Translations under genes and position numbers: made by a program
Part shown: positions 1 through 12,100 of the stretch, in pieces
Position numbering within the stretch: position 1 is the first letter of the stretch
How the letters are laid out: every line of letters starts with the position of its first letter
Notes under the pieces: generated by a model
The model's input: only the letters and a program-made list of their open reading frames with translations
Database searches by the model: none
What the model was told of the DNA's origin: nothing
Source of the DNA: Mycobacterium lepromatosis
GTDB lineage: Bacteria; Actinomycetota; Actinomycetes; Mycobacteriales; Mycobacteriaceae
DNA length: 64,000 nucleotides
Direction: 5' to 3'
Assembly: GCF_000975265.2 (NCBI RefSeq)
Contig: NZ_CP083405.1
Coordinates: 186,001-250,000 of the forward strand

Positions 1-362
1 AGTTGGCTCTGGCCCAGCGCCTACAGGGGCTGGCCGCGAACAGGCAACTTGAGTTGCTGGTAGGGGTCGTATGCTTGCAAGCAGCGGCGGTGCTGGGCCG
101 GCCCTCTCCCGAGGACATCGATCCCAACACCGAGTTTCAGGAGCTCGGTTTCGACTCGCTGACAGCCGTCGAATTGCGCAACAGGCTAAAGTCAGCGACC
201 GGGCTAACGTTGCCGCCGACCGTGATCTTCGATCACCCCACTCCCACCGCGGTCGCCGAATACGTCGCTCAGCAAATGCTAAAAAGCCGACCAGTGGAAT
301 CCGGTGATGGAACGCCACAGGCTGTCGAACTGAAGGCAGAGAAAGTGTCCGTCCACACTTAA
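1..362 (+). CDS. pks1: Polyketide synthase Pks15/1, C-terminal ACP end (partial)
   Basis: The frame is open from the left edge and stops at 360-362, so only the last ~120 residues are present. They form an acyl carrier protein domain with the phosphopantetheine attachment motif GFDSLTAVELRN, followed by the usual helix pattern and a short variable tail. The assignment to pks1 (pks15/1) rests on the neighbourhood: in mycobacteria pks1 lies directly upstream of lppX in the same direction. Pks15/1 extends p-hydroxybenzoate on the way to phenolphthiocerol, the core of phenolic glycolipid. The gene is clearly cut by the window edge rather than truncated. Another PKS with the same ACP ending cannot be excluded from this piece alone. 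Confidence 0.85.
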   Translation, partial: LALAQRLQGLAANRQLELLVGVVCLQAAAVLGRPSPEDIDPNTEFQELGFDSLTAVELRNRLKSATGLTLPPTVIFDHPTPTAVAEYVAQQMLKSRPVESGDGTPQAVELKAEKVSVHT

Positions 363-426
363 CACATTCAAGTATCCCTTATTATCCGGGTTGCGAGCCC
401 ACTAGACAGATCGAGGTGGTTAGCAA

Positions 427-1131
427 ATGAATGATCGGAAGTGGGTGGTGTCATCCGTTGTTTTGGTCACGTTGAGCGCCTGTTTGGCGTTGGGGCTATC
501 TGGATGCTCTTCAACGAAACCTGATACCCAGGAACAGAGTAGTTCGTCTAGCTCGGCGTCCTCTGACCCCGCGCTCGCCGCCGAGATTAAGCAGTCGCTG
601 GAGACGACAAAGGCTTTGTCCAGCGTGCACGTAGTGGTTCAAACAACCGGGAAAGTTGATGCCTTGCTCGGTATCAGCAATGCTGACGTCGATGTCCGGG
701 CCAATCCACTCGCGGTAGAGGGCATTTGCACCTACAATGACCAGCCCGGAGTCCCGTTTCGGGTGTTGGGCGACAACATCTCGGTGAAACTGTTCGACGA
801 CTGGAGCAATCTCGGCTCCATCTCCGACTTGTCAACTTCACATGTGCTCGACCCCCACACGGGTATTACGCAGTTGCTGTCGGGTGTTACCAACCTACAA
901 GCGCAAGGAGCCGAGGTGATTGACAGAATCCCGACCACCAAAATCACTGGAACCGTCCCTACGAGCTCGGTCAAGGTGCTTGATCCTAAGGCTAGGGGCT
1001 CGAAGCTGGCAACCGTGTGGATTGCCCAGGACGGCTCGCATCACCTGGTCCGGGCAAGCATCGACCTCAGTTCCGGGTCTGTTCAGCTCACGCAGTCCAA
1101 ATGGAATGAGCCGGTGACCCTAACTGGTTAG
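427..1131 (+). CDS. lppX: Lipoprotein LppX (PDIM/PGL carrier)
   Basis: A 234-residue protein with a signal peptide and lipobox LSGC (lipidated Cys27), then a Ser-rich linker and the LppX_LprAFG fold domain. In this family the domain forms an open half-barrel with a large hydrophobic cavity, and LppX is needed to move phthiocerol dimycocerosates to the outer membrane. The gene follows pks1 by about 65 bp in the same direction. It converges on mmpL7, the inner-membrane exporter of the same lipids, with only 2 bp between the two stop codons. The order pks1-lppX-mmpL7-fadD28-mas matches M. tuberculosis. The gene is intact. Confidence 0.95.
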   Translation: MNDRKWVVSSVVLVTLSACLALGLSGCSSTKPDTQEQSSSSSSASSDPALAAEIKQSLETTKALSSVHVVVQTTGKVDALLGISNADVDVRANPLAVEGICTYNDQPGVPFRVLGDNISVKLFDDWSNLGSISDLSTSHVLDPHTGITQLLSGVTNLQAQGAEVIDRIPTTKITGTVPTSSVKVLDPKARGSKLATVWIAQDGSHHLVRASIDLSSGSVQLTQSKWNEPVTLTG

Positions 1132-1138
1132 GGTCACC
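1113..1138. terminator. Perfect hairpin spanning both stop codons of lppX and mmpL7
   Basis: A perfect inverted repeat with 11-bp arms (GGTGACCCTAA and TTAGGGTCACC) and a CTGG loop. The lppX stop (1129-1131) and the mmpL7 stop (complement of 1134-1136) both lie inside it. It is symmetrical and can fold in either transcript, so a bidirectional terminator for the convergent genes is the natural reading. There is no U-tract, as is common in mycobacteria. Confidence 0.6.
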
Positions 1139-3848
1139 ACTTAATCGGCCCGGCAGTTTCGACCACGCTACCATGGCCGCTTTGGCGGCCATGGTAGCGG
1201 GAATTCGACACCTGTTCCACCGCAGTCAGTGCGCCCAGCCCGATAACCAGAACCGTACCAACTTGGCTGAGCGCACTGAGGGAAGCTCCCGCCGCCACCA
1301 CCAGTCCGGTGCCGAATATGGCGCCGAGCACAGTCAGCGGCACAACTGCGCGCCGCACGGACACGGTCGCCGCAGTCTTTGTTTCTGTCTCAGCCGAGAC
1401 GCGAACGGCCTTGAGGCCGGCAACCAGATACGGTACCCCACACGAAACGAGGACGGCGAAGGACACCAGCGGGACCGAGGCCTGCAGCTCGCGATCCAGG
1501 ACATGCTGCCAGAGCGCAACTGAGATTCCCAACCCGCTGAGGTAGGCGGCTAGCACTCCTAGGCCAACCGCAACCCCACTGCCGGCGCTGCTCCACATGC
1601 TGACCAGGACCACTAATGCCAATAGCATGGCTGTCAACAGCACGACGTCGTGGGTGAGGGCAGCACGGGTGGCCACGGCTACTTGCACGGCCCCGCCCAG
1701 CGTGATCCGGCTGTCAACGAGGCTTCCGTATTTCATCGCCTTGCCGGCGGCGATTTCAAGCTGATGCGCGCGTGCTGCGGTATCAAGACCCGGGTTGTGC
1801 GCGTTTGTATAGACGAACAGGCGGGTCGCCGTTCCATCTGACGAAAACATCGATTCCCGTACGTGCTGGTAAGCTGAACTCCTCAGTTCTTTCATGGATA
1901 GGTGGAAGCCGCCCTCACCGGTATCGACGAAGTCTTCACTGAGATTTTTCAGCATCGCCGATGCTTGCGCTATTTGCGGCATGAGTTCCTGAATGGTGGA
2001 TTCCAGCCTGGGTATGAAGGAGCGTACTTGCTTCAGCGCCGCCCGCATCTGCGCCACCATGTGCGGTACCTCGTTCAAGGAGCTCATTGTTCGGTCCGAT
2101 ATCGCCGAGATACGGTCGACACCATTGGACAGTTGGTCGATGCTAGTGGCCACTTTGTCGTAGGGCTCAATGACCTTGTGCATGGCCGAACACAGTACGT
2201 CGTTGGGACAGTTTGTGACGCTGACGACCCAGCCGCGGACTGTCTCCAGGTATCCCGAAAATTCAGCTGTTTTGCTTTTAATGTTCCGTGCGGCGGAGAG
2301 CACCGGGTTGAGGTACTGTTGTACTTGATGGGCACCGGCTAGAGCCACATTGACGGTGCTTTCCAGTTGGTCCACCGCATCGCTCATTTGATCGATCATG
2401 GTCTTCATTTGTTTTATCGCCGTCACCGCCGGTACGAACGATCCGGCCTGCTGACCCAGCTGATCAGCGAGTCTTCCCGCGGCGGAGCTGAGCGAGGCGT
2501 CGGTCCACGGCACACCAGCCGGCCATGCCGCCGACTCCACCTTGCGTACGCCGGGAATCTCCATCAGACGATGACTGACTTGGTCGATGGCGATGAGCGC
2601 CGCGGGATCCCTGAGGTCCCGGGCGGATTTGATGAGCAGAATGTCGGGTAGCAGATTGCCCGGGAGGACTTGTGCACCACTTTGCCCGGTATGGTCCTCG
2701 GCCAGACTCAACCGCATTCCGATGACTGGTAGTGCGCAGGTGGCCAATACCACTGCTGTGACGCGTGCCGGACTAGAGAATTTGGGTACTAACAACCGAC
2801 GTATCCAGGTAGTGTCGTTCACCTGCGGTGATACCTGCCCGTTTGGTCTCGCGAGCTTGATCAGTGTAGGCAGCAGCATCAACGAAGCTGCAAGTGCCAC
2901 ACTGACACTCAGGGCGACGGTGCTGATGCTGCGTAGTGCTGGTGTTCGGGCAAGCAGTAACGTGCCGGTGAGCAATGCGACACACCCCCCGAGCAGCGCC
3001 AATGCAGGTAAGCGGTTGCGGTAAGTGGGCACGGCCGAATCACCTGCGTCGGACCTGGACGCTAGCAGGGTGGAAGCGGTGATGGTACCGATAGTCAGTA
3101 CTGCAGCCAAGGTCCAAGAGAATCCCGAGACGGTTCCCCCAGCTTGTCCCAGCACCACTGCGGCGAGCGGCCAGGCCGCCGCGAGTGAGAAGTCGGCTGT
3201 CAGCAACATGATCCCCACGATCCGTATGGACTGCCGTGCTCGCAGCAGGAATAAGATGGCGATCACCGCCGCTGCGGTCACGATCGCCATGCCCTGCCAG
3301 GCAGTCATCGCCATAGGCATGTCGTTAGTGGTCGCCGGGACCACGATGCGGGCGTGTAGCTTCTCACTCGGCGGTAACTGGCGGACCACTGATCGGATAG
3401 CGCCGAGGGATTCCCGAGCTTGGGCTGTCCCCGCCTCGCCCTGCAGCCAGATCAAGGCTATTGCAGAGCGGCTGTCGGGACTGGTCCCCAGCGGAGCGGT
3501 GAGGGGATCCGACCACCAGTCGAGGACAGATCCCACGTCGCGAGTATCGGCGCGCAGGGCGCTGACGGCGGCGTCGTAGTAAGGCTGATCTTCAGGTTCG
3601 AGTGTCCTGCTGCCTTCCACCACCAAGTAGGCGATGGCGTTCGTGCCGGCGCCTGGGAAAGCCTGCGCAATCTGGTTGGTTGTGGTGATTGTCATGGTGT
3701 CTTGCGGCAAGAGCGCCGAGTTATTATCGCGCGGTTTCGCCTGTGTCAGCGTGAAAATTAAGTTCGCGATCACCACCGCTGTGACCCAGGCGGTGATGAC
3801 AAGGAGGTTGGCGAGCCGGGGTGACCTATGGCTGTCGTCGGCTGACAC
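1134..3848 (-). CDS. mmpL7: RND-family lipid exporter MmpL7
   Basis: A 904-residue MmpL protein. One membrane helix lies at about residues 14-36, followed by a large extracytoplasmic loop, a block of helices at about 185-340, a second large helical loop (about 380-730) and a final helix block to the C-terminus. This is the two-repeat RND layout. MmpL7 exports phthiocerol dimycocerosate and phenolic glycolipid across the inner membrane and contacts the synthesis machinery. Length is close to the ~920 residues of the M. tuberculosis protein. The gene is transcribed with upstream fadD28 (52-bp gap, same strand) and converges on lppX. The frame is intact. Near the 3' end it contains a perfect palindrome (1166-1199). 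Confidence 0.94.
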   Translation of the reverse strand: MSADDSHRSPRLANLLVITAWVTAVVIANLIFTLTQAKPRDNNSALLPQDTMTITTTNQIAQAFPGAGTNAIAYLVVEGSRTLEPEDQPYYDAAVSALRADTRDVGSVLDWWSDPLTAPLGTSPDSRSAIALIWLQGEAGTAQARESLGAIRSVVRQLPPSEKLHARIVVPATTNDMPMAMTAWQGMAIVTAAAVIAILFLLRARQSIRIVGIMLLTADFSLAAAWPLAAVVLGQAGGTVSGFSWTLAAVLTIGTITASTLLASRSDAGDSAVPTYRNRLPALALLGGCVALLTGTLLLARTPALRSISTVALSVSVALAASLMLLPTLIKLARPNGQVSPQVNDTTWIRRLLVPKFSSPARVTAVVLATCALPVIGMRLSLAEDHTGQSGAQVLPGNLLPDILLIKSARDLRDPAALIAIDQVSHRLMEIPGVRKVESAAWPAGVPWTDASLSSAAGRLADQLGQQAGSFVPAVTAIKQMKTMIDQMSDAVDQLESTVNVALAGAHQVQQYLNPVLSAARNIKSKTAEFSGYLETVRGWVVSVTNCPNDVLCSAMHKVIEPYDKVATSIDQLSNGVDRISAISDRTMSSLNEVPHMVAQMRAALKQVRSFIPRLESTIQELMPQIAQASAMLKNLSEDFVDTGEGGFHLSMKELRSSAYQHVRESMFSSDGTATRLFVYTNAHNPGLDTAARAHQLEIAAGKAMKYGSLVDSRITLGGAVQVAVATRAALTHDVVLLTAMLLALVVLVSMWSSAGSGVAVGLGVLAAYLSGLGISVALWQHVLDRELQASVPLVSFAVLVSCGVPYLVAGLKAVRVSAETETKTAATVSVRRAVVPLTVLGAIFGTGLVVAAGASLSALSQVGTVLVIGLGALTAVEQVSNSRYHGRQSGHGSVVETAGPIKW
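1166..1199. repeat. Perfect inverted repeat, 15-bp arms, inside mmpL7
   Basis: The arms CGCTACCATGGCCGC and GCGGCCATGGTAGCG are exact reverse complements separated by TTTG. They lie in the last codons of mmpL7, 28 bp from the terminator-like hairpin, so the convergent 3' ends carry two hairpins in tandem. It could be a second stem for termination or mRNA protection, or a templated-mutation product. Confidence 0.8.
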
Positions 3849-3900
3849 GCTCGTGAATTTCAGATGGATGTGCCAAATTCTACACAGTTAGAGTGTCTGG

Positions 3901-5640
3901 CTAAGCATCTATGCGGTCGAACTGATCCTGCCTGTACCGTTCGACACATGTCGATCGTCTGACTTTGCCGCTTGTGGTAATCGGGATCGAGCCAGGTGCC
4001 ACCAGGACTATATCTGCGACGCTTAGTCCGTGTGAACTCGATAAAGCCGAGATGACTTCACGTTTGATAGCGCTTAGTCGGTCCATCGCATACTGGTCTG
4101 TGTCACCCAGCTTCTTGAGCTCAATTATGGCGACCAGCTTCTCGGTGTTGCGGTCAGGAATCGATATGGCCGCGCAGCGGCCTCGGCTGATTTCCTGGAT
4201 CGTCGCCTCAATGTCTTCCGGCGAATGGTTGCGACCGTATACGATTAGGAGATCCTTTATACGGCCAATGATGAACATTTTGCCGTCGATTACGAAACCC
4301 GAATCTCCCGTTCTCAACCAAGGACCTTCGGGTGTGCCCTTCGAAGGGGAGACAATCTTTCCGCCGAACGTGCGCTCACTCTCGTCAGGTTTTTGCCAAT
4401 AGCCATTAGCGACGTTGTCACCGTGTACCCAGATCTCGCCGACGGTTCCATTCTGGCATTCTATGCAGGTATCCGCGTCGACAATTCGCATGATCGGTGA
4501 CGGCGGCAAAACGTAGCTGATCAAAGGTGTACCGCTGCCGCTTGTACACGGCTTGGCCTGGCCGGTGGACAAACTCTCAGCATCGAAGTTAACGAGTTCC
4601 GCTGGTTGACCTGATTTGCTGCTTGTCACGTACACTGTTGCTTCTGCGAGCCCATATGAAGGCCGAAGCGCTTTTTCCTTCAGGTTGAAACGAGCAAAAC
4701 GGTTGTTGAAGCGTTTAATGGTCGCGGGCTGTACTCGTTCGCTGCCATTGAGGATAAAGTGTATATTACCTAGGTCAATCCCGGTCATATCGTTGTCAGA
4801 TATTTTTCTTGTCGCCAGTTCAAAGGCGAAGTTCGGCGCCGCCGAAAAGACTGGAAACTCACTGGCCAGCATGTGCATCCACCGGGCTGGGCGCTGTAGG
4901 AACGACACTGGACTGGTGAGTAATGCCGGACATCCCCCTAAAATCGGTGCGCAAACTCCCATTATCAACCCCATGTCGTGGTAAAACGGCAGCCACGATA
5001 CACTCATCCCACCTGCCGGGGAGACCCCGTCAGTGTCCGCAAAGTAGGTGGACATCAGCTGTTCGAAATTGGTTCGAAGGTTGTGATGCGATATTATCAC
5101 CCCCGCGGGTGTCCGCGTCGACCCTGAGGTGTATTGCAAATAGGCGGTGGATAGGTGATCGCCGTTACCGACGCCGGACCCGTTCGGCGAATCAAGATCT
5201 AGCAAATCAACTTCCATTACTAATGGCATAGATTTACTAGACCGCCGCGTAACGTGCTGCACAACATCGTCCACGACGGGCGATGTTGTTAGGATAGCCA
5301 CAGGTGATGAATCGTTGAGCACCGACTCGAAACGTTCATCCGTTACGCCGCCCTGTGGCACCGACAGGGGAACGGCGATGCGCCCGGCTTGCAATGCGCC
5401 GAGAAAAGCGACGACGTAGTCGAGTCCTTGTGGAGCAGAGATCGCTACCCGATCACCCGTTGAACCGCAACGATTTAACTCTTGTGCCATGTTCAGCGTT
5501 CGCCGGTACAGCTGTGACCAGGTCAAGGTTATCCTGACACCCTCCCAGTCCTGTTCGTAATCCATAAACGTGAAGACCGGGTCGTTCGGTTGTAGACGCG
5601 CACACGTGCGCAGCACGGCGGGGATGGAACGCAAACTCAT
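3901..5640 (-). CDS. fadD28: Long-chain fatty acid--AMP ligase FadD28 (FAAL)
   Basis: A 579-residue adenylate-forming enzyme. The P-loop motif [15 protein letters not shown], the [15 protein letters not shown] and RTGDSGF motifs, the hinge [13 protein letters not shown], and a C-terminal catalytic-type lysine in TTSGKVRRS are all present. FadD28 belongs to the FAAL branch, which activates long-chain acids as acyl-AMP and hands them to a polyketide synthase rather than to CoA. Here the partner is Mas, encoded divergently 488 bp away. ATG at 5640 gives the expected length (580 in M. tuberculosis). It precedes mmpL7 on the same strand and probably shares its transcript. Confidence 0.94.
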   Translation of the reverse strand: MSLRSIPAVLRTCARLQPNDPVFTFMDYEQDWEGVRITLTWSQLYRRTLNMAQELNRCGSTGDRVAISAPQGLDYVVAFLGALQAGRIAVPLSVPQGGVTDERFESVLNDSSPVAILTTSPVVDDVVQHVTRRSSKSMPLVMEVDLLDLDSPNGSGVGNGDHLSTAYLQYTSGSTRTPAGVIISHHNLRTNFEQLMSTYFADTDGVSPAGGMSVSWLPFYHDMGLIMGVCAPILGGCPALLTSPVSFLQRPARWMHMLASEFPVFSAAPNFAFELATRKISDNDMTGIDLGNIHFILNGSERVQPATIKRFNNRFARFNLKEKALRPSYGLAEATVYVTSSKSGQPAELVNFDAESLSTGQAKPCTSGSGTPLISYVLPPSPIMRIVDADTCIECQNGTVGEIWVHGDNVANGYWQKPDESERTFGGKIVSPSKGTPEGPWLRTGDSGFVIDGKMFIIGRIKDLLIVYGRNHSPEDIEATIQEISRGRCAAISIPDRNTEKLVAIIELKKLGDTDQYAMDRLSAIKREVISALSSSHGLSVADIVLVAPGSIPITTSGKVRRSTCVERYRQDQFDRIDA

Positions 5641-6128
5641 GGTGATAACGTTACTGGACTAGCTCTGGCATTGTCGCAACTTGGCGAATAACAATAACTT
5701 CCAGTACCGATTTCGAAGTGTTGGCTAAATCACATTTTAGTCAGATCAGTGGTGATTACCACCGCGGCCGGCAAATTCACGGCGCCGCCCCATCGGCCGG
5801 ACAACGGTTATATGGAAGGATTACTTTAATATATAGGGTGGCGGAGGTCATGCTGGCCTTGGCCTGCGCGGCCGGTCAATGACGTAGTTAGCCTGGCTCG
5901 GTTTAGGGACCTCGGCCAGATGCAGGGAAATTGTGCTACTGTTCCTATAGTCTCCCCATGAGAAGTTTAAGCTGCAGTTCTATACCTGTGTACCTGCTAA
6001 CGGTGGCGAGATCCGGGTCAGCTTGGTGTGTGAAGCTCTGCGCTGCGGCAGCGCTGGCGTTGCCCGTGTGAAAATTTCGGTAATGTCGCCGGGTCATCCC
6101 GGTTGAGCTGAGACGAGGTTAATAGACG
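5641..6128. promoter_or_regulatory. Divergent intergenic region between fadD28 and mas
   Basis: A 488-bp non-coding stretch between two divergent start codons, so it must hold the promoters of both fadD28-mmpL7 and mas. No open frame or pseudogene is visible. The sequence around 5690-5740 and 5815-5840 is more AT-rich than the flanking genes. A purine-rich stretch (GAGCTGAGACGAGG, about 6105-6118) precedes the mas ATG and can serve as ribosome binding site. I cannot assign -10/-35 boxes with confidence. Confidence 0.5.
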
Positions 6129-9100
6129 ATGGAAACAAGTGTCACTCCCATTGCGGTTATCGGGATGGGATGTCGACTTCCTGGGGGTATCAACTCGCCA
6201 GACAAGCTATGGGAGTCGTTGTTGCGTGGCGACAACCTGGTCACCGAAGTCCCAGCTGACCGCTGGGACGCTGACGATTTTTATGATCCTGAGCCAGGGG
6301 TTCCCGGGCGCTCGGTGTCGCGGTGGGGTGGGTTCCTCGACGACGTCGCTGGCTTTGATGCCGCGTTTTTTGGCATCAGCGAGCGGGAGGCAACCTCGAT
6401 CGATCCTCAGCAGCGATTGTTGTTAGAAACCTCGTGGGAGGCGATCGAGCAGGGCGGTCTGGATCCGGCGTCGTTGGCCGGCTCTTCGACAGCCGTTTTT
6501 ACTGGGTTGACCCACGAAGATTACCTCGTACTTACCACCGCTGCGGGCGGTTTGGCCAGCCCGTACGTGGTAACCGGCCTTAACAACAGTGTGGCGTCTG
6601 GGAGGATCTCTCACACATTGGGCCTGCACGGTCCGGCTATGACGTTTGACACCGCGTGTTCTTCGGGTCTGATGGCGGTCCACTTGGCCTGCCGTAGCCT
6701 ACATGACGGCGAGAGCGACTTCGCTTTAGCAGGCGGTTGCGCAGTGCTGCTGGAACCGCACGCAAGTGTGGCGGCATCTGCGCAGGGCATGCTTTCGTCG
6801 ACCGGTCGATGCAAATCATTCGATGCCGACGCGGACGGATTTGTGCGTTCCGAAGGCTGCGCGATGGTGTTGCTTAAGCGACTGCCGGATGCGCTGCGCG
6901 ACGGTAACCGGATCTTTGCCGTGATCCTCGGCACGGCCACCAACCAGGACGGTGGCACGGAGACGCTCATGATGCCATCCGAAGATGCCCAGGTCGCCGT
7001 GTACCAGGCGGCATTGACGGCGTCGGGTGTGGAGCCCGAAACTGTGGGTGTTGTGGAGGCGCACGGCACCGGCACACCAATCGGTGACCCGATTGAGTAC
7101 CGCAGCTTGGCGCGGGTTTATGGTGCGGGCACTCCCTGCGCGCTTGGCTCGGCCAAAAGTAACATGGGGCATAGCACAGCATCGGCTGGGACTGTCGGGT
7201 TGATCAAAGCGATTATGTCGCTTAGGCACAGTCTGGTGCCTCCGCTGTTGCATTTCGATCGACTGCCCGATGAACTTACCGAGATCGAAACGGGACTCTT
7301 TGTTCCGCAGAAGGTTACGCCGTGGCCCCTCGGCGGATGTAACGCACCGAAGCGAGTGGCGGTGTCCTCATTCGGGATGTCTGGAACCAATGTGCACGCC
7401 ATAATAGAAGAGGCCCCAGCGGAAGCTTGCGCAACCGCCGCACTTGAGACTTCGACGGGAGACGCTAAGCTGGTCCAGCGGCTGTTCATGCTGTCGTCCA
7501 CGTCCAGCGCCGCACTGCGGGAGACTGCGTGCCAGCTTGCCACTTGGGTGGAAAAACACCAGGACTCCGTGCCGCTGTCGGATTTGGCGTACACGCTGGC
7601 GCGGGGCCGTGCGCACCGGCCGGTGCGCACGGCGGTGATTGCCGCGGACCTTCCCGAGCTCGTCGAAGGTTTGCGCGAGGTTGCCGGCGGTGAAAACTTA
7701 TATGCCGCCGCGGTGGGACATGGTGATCGGGGACCGGTTTGGGTTTTCTCCGGCCAAGGGTCGCAATGGGCGGCGATGGGCGCGCAATTGCTGGAAAATG
7801 AGCCAGTGTTCGCCGCCACTATTACCAAGCTGGAATCGGTGATCGCCGCAGAGTCGGGATTCTCGGTGACCGAGGCGATTACGACGCAGGAGACGGTGGC
7901 CGGGATCGACAAGGTGCAGCCGGCGGTGTTCGCCGTGCAGGTCGCGTTGGCTACCACCATGGAGCAAACCTATGGCGTTCGCCCGGGTGCGGTCATCGGA
8001 CACTCGATGGGGGAGTCGGCCGCAGCCGTGGTTGCCGGTGCCCTGTCGCTTGAAGACGCGGCGCGCGTTATCTGCCGCCGCTCGAAGCTGATGACTCGCA
8101 TCGCCGGTAGCGGAGCCATGGGGTCGGTGGAATTGCCTGCTAAGCAAGTGAATTCAGAGCTCATGGCCCGAGGCATCGACGATGTCGTGATCTCGGTAGT
8201 GGCTTCACCGCAGTCTACGGTGATTGGCGGTGCCACAGAAACTGTGCGTGGCCTGATTGCGCAGTGGGAGCAGCGTGACGTGATGGCGCGTGAGGTGGCT
8301 GTCGATGTGGCGTCGCACTCGCCTCAAGTCGATCCGATACTCGACGATTTAGCTGCGGCACTGGCCGACATAGCTCCGATGACACCGAAGGTTCCCTACT
8401 ACTCGACGACCCTGTTCGACCCGCGTGAGTGGCCGGTGTGCAACGGTGCTTACTGGGTGGACAACCTGCGAAACACTGTGCAGTTCGCCGCGGCGGTGCA
8501 GGCCGCGATGGAGGACGGCTACCGGGTCTTTGCCGAGCTTTCACCACACCCGTTGCTGACCCACGCCGTCGAGCAGACCGCCCGAGCCCTTGATATGTCG
8601 GTTGCTGCCCTGGCCGGTATGCGGCGCGAGCAACCGCTGCCGTACGGGCTGCGCGGCTTGCTGACTGATCTGCACAGCGCAGGCGCTGCGTTGGACTTTG
8701 CGGCGCTGTATCCTGCGGGCCGGCTGCTGGATGCGCCACTGCCGGCGTGGACTCACCCTCGTTTGTTCATCGACACAGATGGGCAAGAACAGCGGGCGAA
8801 AGGTGCCTGCACCGTTACCGTGCATCCGTTGCTGGGTTCGCATGTGCGCCTGCTTGAGGAACCTGAGCGCCACATTTGGCAGGGCAACGTTGGTACTGCG
8901 GCGCTGTCCTGGCTCGCCGACCATCGGGTGCATAACGTTGCCGCTCTCCCCGCCGCCGCCTATTGTGAAATGGCGTTAGCTGCGGCCGTGGAGGTCTTCG
9001 ACGAAGCGGCCGAAGTCCGTGCCATCGCTTTTGAGCAGATGCTGTTGCTTGACGACGAGACCCCGATCGACGCCATTGCGTCGGTGGATGCGCCTGGTGT

Positions 9101-12100
9101 TATCAATTTTATGGTGCAGGTAAACCGGGACGGTGAAAAGATGCGGAACGCCACCGCAACGCTGCATGCTGCTGAGGTCGACTGTCCTCCACCGGCCTGT
9201 GACATCGCTGCCCTGTTGGCGGCGCACCCGAATAGTGTTAATGGGGCTGAAATGCGGGAATCGTTCGCCGAGCGTGGTGTTCAGCTAGGTGCTGCATTCA
9301 CTGGCTTGGCCACTGTGCACACTGCCGAGGCGGAAGCCGGCACCGTGCTGGCTGAGGTCGCGCTGCCTGCTTCGATTCGCTTCCAGCAGAGTTCCTATCA
9401 CATCCACCCGGCGTTGCTAGACGCTTGTTTCCAATCCGTAGGCGCCGGCGTCGACGCCACTAAGGTCGGTAGTAAGGGGGGCCTGCTGTTGCCGTTGGGT
9501 GTGCGCAGCCTGCGTGCCTACAGACCTACACGGAATGCCCGCTACTGTTATACTCGGTTGACCAAGATCGAACCCAGAGGCGGTGGTGAGGCCGACCTCG
9601 ATGTGCTGGACGAGCACGGAACGGTTTTGCTGGCTGTGCGTGGGCTACGCATGGGAACTGGTACCACTGAACGCGGGGAGCTCGACCGCCAGCTCGGCGA
9701 GCGACTGTTGACCCTCGGATGGCAACAGCGGACGTTGCCTGAGGCAGCTCACGTCGGGCCTGGTTCGTGGTTGTTAATCGACACCTTCAACGCCTCCGAA
9801 ATCCCCGACATGTGGGTTTCCAGGTTGACGGATGCGCTGAAATCCAGCGGTACCCAAGACACCGAATGCGCCAACCTATCCTGGCGGATCCAGGATGATC
9901 CTGTGGTTAGCCGCGAAAAGCTTGTCCGCCAGCTGCGTGGCCGCGATGGTGTGGTAATTCTCTATGGGCCACGCGCCGGTGCCCTCGATGAGCAAAGTCT
10001 GCTGGCCGGTCGTGAGCAGGTCCGTCATCTGGTTCGAATCACCCGGGAGTTGGCTGACTTCGAGGGTGAGCTGCCGCGTTTGTTTGTTGTAACCAGGCAA
10101 GCCCAGATAGTTCAGGCGGGGGATGCGGCCAACTTGGAGCAGGCTGGTCTGCGTGGTCTATTGCGGGTGATCAGCAGTGAACACCCGATGCTGCGCACCA
10201 CTCTGGTCGACGTGGATGAACACACCGACGTTGAACGGGTGGCCCAGCAACTGCTGAGTGGGTCGGAAGAGGATGAGACTGCCTGGCGGAATGGCGACTG
10301 GTACGTGGCACGGCTGAAGCCCAGTCCGTTGAGCCATGAAGATCGGCGAACAGTGGTGTTGAACCCCGAGCACGACGGGCTGCGGGTGCACGTTCGCAGG
10401 CCGGGTGACTTGCAATCTCTGGAACTCGTTGCCAGTGAACGAGTTCCGCCCGGTACTGGACAACTTGAAGTCGCAGTCAGCATGTCCAGCATCAACTTCG
10501 CCGACGTTCTAATCGCGTTCGGCCGATTCCCCATCATCGATGATCGTGAACCGCAGTTAGGTATGGACTTCGTGGGTGTGGTGACTGCGGTCGGGGAGGG
10601 TGTGTCCGGCCATCAGATCGGTGATCGTGTTGGCGGTTTCGCTGAAGGCGGTTGCTGGCGGACGTTCCTAACGTGTGACGCCAATCTCGCCGTTACGCTT
10701 CCGTCCGGCTTGACCGATGAGCAGGCGATCACGGCGGCCACCGCGCATGCTACCGCTTGGTATGGGTTGAATGACCTGGCCGGGGTCAAGACCGGTGACA
10801 AGGTGTTGATTCACTCCGCTACCGGCGGCGTGGGGCAGGCGGCCATTTCGATTGCCCGCGCCAAGGGTGCGGAAATCTTTGCGACCGCTGGCAACTCAAC
10901 AAAGCGAGCGATGTTGCACGAGCTGGGCATCGAGCATGTCTACGACTCGCGCAGTGTCGAATTTGCCGAGCAAATCCGGCGCGACACCGATGGGTACGGC
11001 GTGGATATCGTGCTGAACTCGCTGCCCGGTGCCGCACAACGCGCCGGACTGGAGCTATTGACCTTCGGCGGCCGTTTCGTCGAAATCGGCAAGGCCGATG
11101 TTTACGGCAACACCCGGCTGGGACTCTTCCCATTTCGTCGCGGCCTAACATTTTATTACTTGGACCTCGCGTTGATGTCCGTCACCCAGCCCGACCGGGT
11201 CCGCGAGTTGCTAGCCACAGTATTCAAGCTCACCGCTGACGGTGTCCTCACCGCACCGGAGTGTACCCACTACCCGCTGACCGATGCGGCCAATGCTATC
11301 CGGGCAATGAGCAACGCCGAACACACCGGGAAACTTGTGCTCGACATACCGCGAACCGGCAGTAGAAGCGTGGCGTTGCCACCGGAGCAAGCGCCGATCT
11401 ACCGCCACGATGGATCTTACATTATCACTGGTGGTTTGGGTGGTCTCGGCCTATTCTTCGCCTCCAAGCTGGTCGAGGCGGGTTGTGGTCGGATCGTGCT
11501 GACCGCGCGTTCGCAGCCCAACCCCAAAGCCCGGCAGACCATCGAACGTCTCTGTGCTGCCGGCGCCGACATAGTGGTGGAGTGTGGTAACATTGCTGAG
11601 CCCGGTACCGCGGACCGGCTGGTGAACGCGGCTACCGCTACTGGGCTTCCGTTGCGTGGTGTGCTGCACTCGGCGGCGGTGGTCGAGGATGCCACGCTGG
11701 CCAACATCACCGACGAGCTAATTGACCGCGACTGGTCGCCTAAGGTTTACGGTTCGTGGAACCTGCACTGCGCGACGATCGGGCAGCCTGTGGACTGGTT
11801 CTGCTTATTCTCCTCGGGAGCAGCTCTTCTGGGCTCGCCAGGTCAGGGTGCCTACGCGGCGGCCAACAGCTGGATCGATCTTTTCGCACATTGGCGCCGT
11901 GCCCAGGGTCTGCCGGTCAGCGCGATTGCGTGGGGTGCGTGGGGTGAGGTTGGCCGTGCTACCTTTTTGGCCGAAGGAGGGGAAATCATGATTACCCCCG
12001 ATGAAGGTGCGTATGCCTTCGAGATGCTGGTGCGCCATGATCGTCCCTACAGCGGTTATATTCCTATCCTTGGGGCGCCATGGTTGCCGGACCTCGTCAG

